This document shows positions 8,040 to 11,834 of a DNA stretch of 11,834 bases, in pieces. Position numbers and translations under genes: made by a program. Source of the stretch: DASYYE01 sp035946955 (lineage in GTDB: Bacteria > Actinomycetota > Actinomycetes > Streptosporangiales > Streptosporangiaceae); the NCBI GenBank assembly GCA_035946955.1, contig DASYYE010000555.1, positions 1 through 11,834 of the forward strand, given 5' to 3'. The notes below the pieces were generated by a model. It ran no database searches, was not told the origin of the DNA, and was given only the letters and a program-made list of their open reading frames with translations. Within the stretch, counting starts at the first letter, position 1. Each line of letters starts with the position of its first letter.

Positions 8040-8559
8040 GGGACCGTTCCTTCCCGGTCGCACCCACTAGTTCTCTCACCTTCTGGACGGCCTCGGCCAC
8101 GGCACCGGCCACGGCCGGGCTCAGCCCGATCCCCTCCTGCGTGTTCGCGGGCTCGCAGCCCACCACGAGCACCCTCCCCGCCCAGCCGCCGAGCACGCCC
8201 AGCACGCCCAGCACCACGTCGGGCTGCATGCCGTGGGCATCCAGGAACGGGCTCACCCGTGGCGCGGCACCGCCATCCGCCGACCCCGCGGCTCCCGCAT
8301 CGCCGGGCCCTGCGGGGCGGTCCGGTTCGATGACGTACACGGTCCCGGGTGCCCCGCCGCGCGCCACGGCGTCCACCAGGATGGCCGTGTCGTAGCCAGC
8401 CAGGTCGTAGGCCAGGTGCATGCCACTGATCCCGTAGTCGGCCACGGTGACCTGGGGCGGCAGCTCCGCTGCGGCGAGCTGCCGCACCACCTCGGCCCCG
8501 AACCCGTCGTCACCCAGGAAGATGTTGCCGATCCCGGCCACCAGGGTGCGCCCGCTCAC
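8017..8559 (-). CDS. Hydrogenase maturation protease (HyaD/HybD/HoxM family, peptidase M52)
   Basis: This endopeptidase removes the C-terminal tail of the [NiFe] large subunit after nickel insertion. The 180-residue product has GIGNIFLGDDGFGAEVV (9-25), DYGISGMHLAYDLAG (41-55), LVDA (D63) and AHGMQPDVV (H109). These align with the nickel-sensing residues Glu16, Asp62 and His93 of E. coli HybD, except that the Glu16 position is D18. A Gly/Ala-rich insert (about 82-104) precedes the histidine. GTG 8559 makes a GTGA overlap with the preceding SIS gene and has GGGG six bases upstream. A 12-bp tandem duplication supplies a second identical start context at GTG 8571, adding four residues. Its 3' end overlaps hypC by 23 bases. 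A protease in the maturation operon suggests one main hydrogenase partner, but no large subunit is in the window. Confidence 0.9.
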   Translation of the reverse strand: MSGRTLVAGIGNIFLGDDGFGAEVVRQLAAAELPPQVTVADYGISGMHLAYDLAGYDTAILVDAVARGGAPGTVYVIEPDRPAGPGDAGAAGSADGGAAPRVSPFLDAHGMQPDVVLGVLGVLGGWAGRVLVVGCEPANTQEGIGLSPAVAGAVAEAVQKVRELVGATGKERSHVPGHTG

Positions 8560-9317
8560 CGTGGACCCCACCGTGGACCCCTGTTGCTGTTATCAGTGCG
8601 CTTGGGCGCCGTGTCCGCCGGGTCGCCGGCTGCGTGGGACACCGCTGTCTTCCCGCTGGGCAGCGCTGCCACGGTGAGCTCCCACAAGACGTGGTAGATC
8701 GTGGTCTGGACTTCCTGGATCCGGTGCACCGACGACGACGGTGCGGCGAACAGGTAGTCGATGCTGTCCAGCTCGGCCATTTTGCCGCCGGTGTACCCGG
8801 CGATGCCTATGGTGAGCATGCCCCGCCTGCTCGCCTCGTCAAAGGCCCACAGCAGGTTCTCCGAGTTACCGCTGGTCGATAGCCCGACGGCGATGTCGCG
8901 TGCCCGGCCGAACGCGGCCACCTGCCTGGCGAACACCACCTCGACGCCGACGTCGTTACACAGAGCTGTCACCACCGAAGTGTCGCTGGCCAGGCAGAAC
9001 GCTGGCAGAGGCGGAAGTCCCTCACCGGGGTCCATGAGCAGCGTGACGATCTCCTGGGCGTCGGTGGCACTGCCGCCATTGCCGAACGCCAGCAGCCGCC
9101 CCCCGGCCGCGAACCGGGCGGCGCACTCGGCGGCGCACTGTTCCAGCCGCTGCCCGTCCCGGTCGGCCACGGCGCGGCGCAACTGGGTGACCTCATGGGC
9201 CTTGGCCACGGTGGACTCACGGACCTGCGCCAGCACAGCGGTCAGGTCGGTGCGGCCGGTGTAGAGGAACGGGTACAGGGACTCGATGCCGCTGCCGTCA
9301 GGGGGCTGCCCGGTCAC
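8556..9317 (-). CDS. SIS-domain protein 1, GmhA/DiaA-like
   Basis: This 253-residue protein has a sugar-isomerase (SIS) fold close to sedoheptulose-7-phosphate isomerase GmhA. Visible motifs are FGNGGSATDAQ (78-88), NDVGVEVVFARQV (121-133), the phosphosugar loop GLSTSGNSENLL (145-156) and RIQEVQTTIYHVLWEL (199-214). Against E. coli GmhA, Q201 and H209 match Gln172 and His180, but E89 and L93 replace His61 and Glu65, so ordinary isomerase activity is doubtful. The N-terminal 35 residues and the C-terminal tail from about 220 lie outside the core. The tail carries DNSNRGP, also found in the upstream HypC-like protein. GTG 9317 has GGGAGG eight bases upstream and overlaps that gene by 20 bases; the stop overlaps the protease by four. 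Its embedding in a hyp operon suggests a role linked to hydrogenase, function unknown. Confidence 0.87.
   Translation of the reverse strand: MTGQPPDGSGIESLYPFLYTGRTDLTAVLAQVRESTVAKAHEVTQLRRAVADRDGQRLEQCAAECAARFAAGGRLLAFGNGGSATDAQEIVTLLMDPGEGLPPLPAFCLASDTSVVTALCNDVGVEVVFARQVAAFGRARDIAVGLSTSGNSENLLWAFDEASRRGMLTIGIAGYTGGKMAELDSIDYLFAAPSSSVHRIQEVQTTIYHVLWELTVAALPSGKTAVSHAAGDPADTAPKRTDNSNRGPRWGPR
8558..8581. repeat. 12-bp perfect tandem duplication at a gene junction
   Basis: ACCGTGGACCCC occurs twice in direct succession (8558-8569, 8570-8581). On the minus strand each unit carries GGGG, six spacer bases and a GTG, so the duplication copied the ribosome binding site and start codon of the protease gene. 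In the overlapping SIS reading frame it encodes the repeated GPRW/GPR at the very C-terminus. Confidence 0.9.
8582..8596. repeat. Copy 1 of a dispersed 15-base repeat
   Basis: TGTTGCTGTTATCAG is identical to positions 9564-9578, in the same orientation. In both places it is read on the minus strand in the same frame as Asp-Asn-Ser-Asn, here in the C-terminal tail of SIS protein 1. It is AT-rich compared with its surroundings. Confidence 0.85.
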
Positions 9318-9672
9318 CGTGCTCACCTCCCACCACCGCGAGCGCCTCCTTCGCGTGCACCAGGACCGTGTCCCCGACACTCGCGCTGACCAGCGCGACA
9401 CTGACCTCCTCCTCGCCAGCGCCGGTGTCCACGATGGCGAGGCCGTCGTCGAGCAGACGGACCACCCGCACAGCGACCGCGGCGTCGGAACACGTGATGC
9501 AGACCTCGTCATGACACCCTGGAACCCCGGGCTGGCCGGGCTGGGGAGGCTGGCCAGGCCCTTTGTTGCTGTTATCAGGCCTCCCCAGCCCGGTGACGTT
9601 GGGCCCGGTGACGTTGGGCCCGGTGACGTTGGGCACGGTGACACTCGGGCGGGTGACGTTAGGGCCGGTCAC
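9298..9672 (-). CDS. HypC-like hydrogenase chaperone with repeat-rich N-terminal extension
   Basis: The C-terminal 72 residues (53-124) resemble a HypC/HupF-type chaperone of actinobacterial hydrogenase clusters: CHDEVCITCSD, then VRVVRLLDDGLAIVDTGAG and VSVALVSASVGDTVLVHAKEA. In relatives as I recall them the protein starts MCHDEVCITC; here the codon before that cysteine is GGG and no start codon lies nearby in frame. The only supported start is GTG 9672, which forms a GTGA overlap with SIS protein 2 and has GGAG seven bases upstream. This adds 52 residues: five pentapeptides of the form xP(N/S)VT, DNSNKGP, and a Pro/Gln/Gly-rich stretch. C53 therefore cannot become N-terminal without processing. 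The gene sits between two SIS genes and overlaps the next by 20 bases. Its role may be as a second Fe-carrier or a partner of the SIS proteins. Confidence 0.78.
   Translation of the reverse strand: MTGPNVTRPSVTVPNVTGPNVTGPNVTGLGRPDNSNKGPGQPPQPGQPGVPGCHDEVCITCSDAAVAVRVVRLLDDGLAIVDTGAGEEEVSVALVSASVGDTVLVHAKEALAVVGGEHGDRAAP
9536..9593. repeat. Inverted repeat with 15-bp perfect arms and 28-base loop
   Basis: CCGGGCTGGGGAGGC (9536-9550) is the exact reverse complement of GCCTCCCCAGCCCGG (9579-9593). The loop contains the second copy of the dispersed 15-base repeat. The structure lies inside the N-terminal extension of the HypC-like gene, about 80-135 bases downstream of its start codon. It would fold strongly in the mRNA. 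There is no T-run, so a terminator is unlikely. Confidence 0.85.
9564..9578. repeat. Copy 2 of the dispersed 15-base repeat
   Basis: Identical to 8582-8596. Here it encodes Asp-Asn-Ser-Asn (residues 33-36) of the HypC-like protein and lies in the loop of the inverted repeat, directly against its right arm. Confidence 0.85.
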
Positions 9673-9675
9673 GGG
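9586..9675. repeat. 15-bp tandem repeat tract, about six units
   Basis: Units of 15 bases follow each other. Two are identical (GGGCCCGGTGACGTT at 9601-9615 and 9616-9630). The flanking units at 9586, 9631, 9646 and 9661 are diverged. On the minus strand they encode the pentapeptide xP(N/S)VT five times at the start of the HypC-like protein. Each unit is five codons, so changes in copy number keep the frame. Confidence 0.88.
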
Positions 9676-10349
9676 ATGACTCCAGGGGCGAGGACACCGG
9701 GCTGCTCAAAGAACACATGTACCAGTTCCCACAGCACGTGGTAGGTCGTCACCTGGACCTCTTTCACGATGCGAGGGTCGGCGGAGGCCACGGTCAGCAC
9801 ATGGTCGACCGCCGGGCTGGACGCGACCGGCCCGGACGTCCGGTCGCTGGGTATGCCGCCGGTCATGGCGACCGTGAGCATGCCCAGCTCATGGGCGGCT
9901 GCCAGGCCCGCCAGGACGCTCTGGTCACGGCCGTCGGCGCTGATCCCCAGGGCGATGTCGGCAGGCTCGGCGAGACGGCGGAGCTGGTGGACGAAGATCC
10001 CGGCCATGCCGTCACGGGCCGCCACCCCGGTCACGGTGGCCACGTCCGTGGTCAGCGAGATCGCGGGCAGCGCGCGCTTGCCCACGATCACCGGGTGGAC
10101 GAACTCCACGGCGACGTGCTGGGCGTCGGTACTGGCCGTGCCGGTGCCGAACACGACGAGCTTGCCGCCCTGGTGGAACCGCACGGCCATGGCGTGGCAG
10201 GCGCGGGCTACGTCCTCCGCCTGCTCGGCCAGGTCCGCCACGGCCGCGGCACGTGCGTCGAACAGCCAGCGGGCGCTCACCGCGGTGCGGCGCGGTGAGC
10301 GCCCGCCTGCCTCCTGGCTGGTCACTGTCCCCTGCTCCCCGGAAGTCAT
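9669..10349 (-). CDS. SIS-domain protein 2, diverged GmhA-like
   Basis: This 226-residue SIS-fold protein is clearly related to SIS protein 1: both end their core with EVQ-x-T-x-YHVLWEL (EVQVTTYHVLWEL here, 197-209). Compared with E. coli GmhA, H78 and E82 (AQHVAVEF) match His61 and Glu65, and H204 matches His180. However, Gln172 is K196, the GNGGS loop is GTGTAS (68-73), and the phosphosugar loop STSGNS is SADGRD (137-142). It has therefore lost the phosphate-binding residues that SIS protein 1 keeps. The first 28 residues are low-complexity and encoded over a strong hairpin. The ATG at 10349 shares a base with the yceI-like stop (TGATG). The stop overlaps the HypC-like gene in GTGA. I expect a subunit or regulatory partner rather than an independent isomerase; its substrate is unknown. 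Confidence 0.85.
   Translation of the reverse strand: MTSGEQGTVTSQEAGGRSPRRTAVSARWLFDARAAAVADLAEQAEDVARACHAMAVRFHQGGKLVVFGTGTASTDAQHVAVEFVHPVIVGKRALPAISLTTDVATVTGVAARDGMAGIFVHQLRRLAEPADIALGISADGRDQSVLAGLAAAHELGMLTVAMTGGIPSDRTSGPVASSPAVDHVLTVASADPRIVKEVQVTTYHVLWELVHVFFEQPGVLAPGVIP
10269..10306. repeat. Inverted repeat with 15-bp perfect arms and 8-base loop
   Basis: GCGGGCGCTCACCGC (10269-10283) and GCGGTGAGCGCCCGC (10292-10306) are exact reverse complements. An outer pair, CAGCCAG (10263-10269) and CTGGCTG (10314-10320), could extend the stem after small bulges. It lies about 40-80 bases inside the 5' end of the SIS protein 2 gene, over the non-conserved N-terminal residues. Confidence 0.88.
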
Positions 10350-10930
10350 CAGGCAGCCCCACCCGCCTGCCCGGACAGGTCGATGTCGGCTTCGACGTCG
10401 ACCTCATCCCTTACCTTCAGCGCACCCAGGAACCCTGCGTACGGCTTGATGCCGAACTCGGACTGGGTCACCGACGTGGTCACGTGGAAGCGATCATCAC
10501 CGGCCGCTGCGACCTGGAGCTGCAGCGGCCGGGTCACGCCGGCGAGCGTGAGCGTCCCGGCAACCACGCCACCCCCACTACCTGTACCACCGCCCGCACC
10601 AGGACGGAACTCGGTGGCGGAGAAGCTCGCCTCCGGATGGCGCTCGGCCGCGAGTGTCTTGCGTGCGGTGAACGCGATCTCCCGGCGGTCCCGGCCGGTG
10701 ATGGGCAGTGCCCCACCGGTGCCGTGCCGGACGGCCAGCGAGCCCATGCTGAAACGCAGCTCCAGCCTGGCCGGGGTCAGATCGGCATTCACGTCCAGCT
10801 CACCGGACCATCCGACTACCTCGATCGTCAGGTCATGCCCGGCCCGGGCAGCGAGCCCGTCACGGAACGTATGCAGGACGAGCCGACCGCAGTCAGGACC
10901 GAGGCGGTGATGCCCCGCAGGTACCGCCAT
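10349..10930 (-). CDS. YceI-family protein (lipocalin-like fold)
   Basis: The 193-residue protein has the YceI pattern: GRLVLHTFRDGLAARAGHDL (15-34), an RHPEASF-type segment (98-103), GTLTLAGVTRPLQLQV (125-140) and SEFGIKPYAGFLGALKVRDEV (157-177, with the usual Asp-rich end VEADIDL). The family forms a beta barrel that binds long hydrophobic molecules such as isoprenoid quinones. No signal peptide is present, so this one should be cytoplasmic. Loop 109-122 is Gly/Ser-rich. The frame is open back to 11017, but codons upstream of ATG 10930 lack the strong G/C third-position bias. A promoter-like sequence ends six bases before this ATG, which would fit a leaderless mRNA. It is the first gene of the operon and overlaps SIS protein 2 by one base. 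Its function in hydrogenase assembly is unknown; quinone or lipid handling is a guess. Confidence 0.85.
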   Translation of the reverse strand: MAVPAGHHRLGPDCGRLVLHTFRDGLAARAGHDLTIEVVGWSGELDVNADLTPARLELRFSMGSLAVRHGTGGALPITGRDRREIAFTARKTLAAERHPEASFSATEFRPGAGGGTGSGGGVVAGTLTLAGVTRPLQLQVAAAGDDRFHVTTSVTQSEFGIKPYAGFLGALKVRDEVDVEADIDLSGQAGGAA

Positions 10931-10936
10931 GCCAGC

Positions 10937-10966
10937 AACGTAGGACACATGTGGGGGGTTCGTCCA
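10937..10966 (-). promoter_or_regulatory. Possible promoter of the yceI-hypB operon
   Basis: Read on the minus strand, TGGACG (10966-10961) and TACGTT (10942-10937) are separated by 18 bases. They match 4/6 and 3/6 of the housekeeping consensus, with TAnnnT kept. Transcription starting about seven bases later would begin at the ATG of the yceI-like gene, giving a leaderless mRNA. That agrees with the absence of a ribosome binding site there. Confidence 0.3.
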
Positions 10967-11074
10967 GCGATTCGGGCCTAGTTGTTCGGACATTTCTGAC
11001 CGACACCAGCGGGCCACCCCGTAGGCGCGCCTGGCGTGCTGCCCCCGTGGATGGCTTCCATGGTCCTGAAGACT

Positions 11075-11095
11075 TTTCAGTCACTATGACTGAAA
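11075..11095. promoter_or_regulatory. Palindromic operator-like site
   Basis: TTTCAGTCA and TGACTGAAA form a perfect 9-bp inverted repeat around CTA, in an AT-rich island of the intergenic region between the HTH gene and the yceI-like gene. It lacks a G/C stem and a T-run, so it is not a convincing terminator. Size and symmetry fit a dimeric repressor or activator site about 145 bases upstream of the operon start codon. The neighbouring XRE-type regulator is a candidate ligand, but nothing proves the link. Confidence 0.4.
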
Positions 11096-11179
11096 GAACT
11101 ACATGATCTGTGAGTGTGTCATGGGAAGGGGTGAGTGTGGAGCGGGTGGCCGTCAACCTATGGGAGGGCCGACCCCTGG

Positions 11180-11834
11180 TCAGGGCAGTGGCACCTCGCC
11201 GAACACTTCCTGGATCCGGCGCAGGTCGCGCATCCTGGGCTCGGTCGTACCGCCCACCCAGCGGCTCACCGTCTTGACCGACACGCCGAGCTGGCGGGCT
11301 GCCGCCTCCTGGGTCATGCCCTCCCGCCGCAGGGCCTTCGACATCCACTCCGCGAAGGTCGCTGGCTCCCCCGCCTGGCCGAGCGGCACCGTCCCAGGCG
11401 GCGCCACCGTCCCAGGCGGCGCCACCGTCGCTGGCGCCATCGACGGCGGGGTCATCGACACCGGGGGCACTGATACCGGGACCGACGGTGTGGGGGCACC
11501 TGGTGGCGGCCGGACGATGACGGGCCGCCCGTCTTCACCGGGAGCGGCTGCCGCCGGCTTGGGCTGGAAGTCCTTGGGCTGGGACTCCGAGTGCAGCACG
11601 TCCACTTCGATGTGCTCAGGGAAGATGCGGAACGCCACATGGATGGAGCCGGTCGGGCCCGCCGCGTCCAGCAGCGCACGGAACACGGTCTCCCCGACCT
11701 CGCGGTTGCCGTCTTCGTTCAGGGGTGACTCGGCCAGGCACCGCCGGACGAAGTCCCTGATGTCGGGGATGGACGACGGGCGCGCGGGAAACGACTGAGA
11801 CAGCACGACCAGGGGGACGACCTCGATCGGGGTC
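11180..11834 (-). CDS. XRE-type regulator with degenerate GHKL-like N-terminal domain, 5' end cut by window edge
   Basis: The C-terminal region, about residues 150-205 counted from GTG 11806, is a helix-turn-helix: FAEWMSKALRREGMTQEAAA, RQLGVSVKTVSRWVGGTTEP, then RDLRRIQEVFGEVP. A long Pro-rich linker (about 80-145) precedes it. The N-terminal part (SFPARPSSIPDIRDFVRRCL, then TVFRALLDAAG and IHVAFRIFPEHIEVDVLH) is laid out like the small ATPase domains of anti-sigma kinases. However, the N-box asparagine motif (ELxxNA-like) is missing, so ATP binding is doubtful. GTG 11806 has no ribosome binding site and the frame is open to 11833, so the true start may be outside the window. It lies 249 bases upstream of the operon in the same direction, with a palindrome between them. 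A local regulator of the hyp operon is plausible. Confidence 0.72.
   Translation of the reverse strand, partial: TPIEVVPLVVLSQSFPARPSSIPDIRDFVRRCLAESPLNEDGNREVGETVFRALLDAAGPTGSIHVAFRIFPEHIEVDVLHSESQPKDFQPKPAAAAPGEDGRPVIVRPPPGAPTPSVPVSVPPVSMTPPSMAPATVAPPGTVAPPGTVPLGQAGEPATFAEWMSKALRREGMTQEAAARQLGVSVKTVSRWVGGTTEPRMRDLRRIQEVFGEVPLP
11388..11423. repeat. 18-bp tandem repeat in a Pro-rich linker
   Basis: ACCGTCCCAGGCGGCGCC occurs twice in a row (11388-11405, 11406-11423), with a diverged partial third copy from 11424. On the minus strand it encodes the APPGTV hexapeptide repeat in the linker between the two domains of the regulator. Confidence 0.85.

Noticed and set aside
8606..8642. Nested short inverted repeat (GTGTCC...GGACAC around GCCGG...CCGGC) in the SIS protein 1 tail
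   Set aside because: Arms of 5-6 bp with asymmetric spacing are common by chance in GC-rich sequence.
9318..9644. N-terminal extension of SIS protein 1 up to 9644
   Set aside because: The added residues are the HypC-like gene read in the wrong frame (Ser/Arg/Pro-rich), and GTG 9317 has a good ribosome binding site.
10931..11017. Longer yceI-like start at GTG 11017 or ATG 10993
   Set aside because: Codons in this stretch lack the strong G/C third-position bias, no ribosome binding site is evident, and the YceI domain does not need them.
11075..11095. Palindrome as terminator of the helix-turn-helix gene
   Set aside because: AT-rich stem, no T-run on either strand, and about 85 bases beyond the stop; an operator is more likely.
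1..11834. CRISPR array, tRNA, rRNA or insertion sequence
   Set aside because: I saw no spaced direct repeats, tRNA-like cloverleaf or transposase-like protein. The repeats found are short, tandem or hairpin-forming.

Overview
This is a very GC-rich window with mostly GTG/ATG starts, tightly overlapping genes and strong G/C third-position bias. It looks like a soil actinomycete (for example Streptosporangiales, Frankiales or a relative). That placement rests on base composition and on gene types, such as an ECF sigma factor paired with a CU044_5270-like membrane protein; it is not a phylogenetic assignment.

Layout. (1) Positions 1-115 hold the 5' end of an unrecognised gene that runs off the left edge. 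(2) Positions 187-1978 (minus) carry a two-gene ECF sigma factor / membrane-anchored partner module, closed by a perfect 15-bp hairpin at 136-174. (3) Positions 2145-4472 (plus) encode HypF alone, diverging from the sigma factor. (4) Positions 4420-10930 (minus) are one compact ten-gene operon, in transcription order: yceI-like, SIS protein 2, HypC-like protein with a repeat-rich N-terminus, SIS protein 1 (GmhA-like), hydrogenase maturation protease, hypC, hypD, hypE, hypA, hypB. Most junctions are stop/start overlaps of 1, 4, 20 or 23 bases. The end of hypB overlaps the convergent end of hypF by 53 bases. (5) Positions 11180-11834 (minus) hold a regulator truncated by the right edge: a degenerate GHKL-like domain, a Pro-rich linker and a C-terminal XRE-type helix-turn-helix.

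How the genes work together. HypF and HypE make the cyanide ligand from carbamoyl phosphate. HypC and HypD form the Fe(CN)2CO assembly scaffold. HypA and HypB deliver nickel. The protease then trims the large-subunit C-terminus. The window therefore encodes a full [NiFe]-hydrogenase maturation set, but no hydrogenase structural subunit and no HypX.

The least explained part is the operon's first half. Two GmhA-family SIS proteins flank a second HypC-like protein. Compared with E. coli GmhA as I recall it, each SIS protein has lost a different part of the isomerase active site, in a complementary way. The HypC-like protein has its normally N-terminal cysteine buried behind pentapeptide repeats. 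The poorly conserved gene ends in this block are rich in tandem repeats and hairpins.
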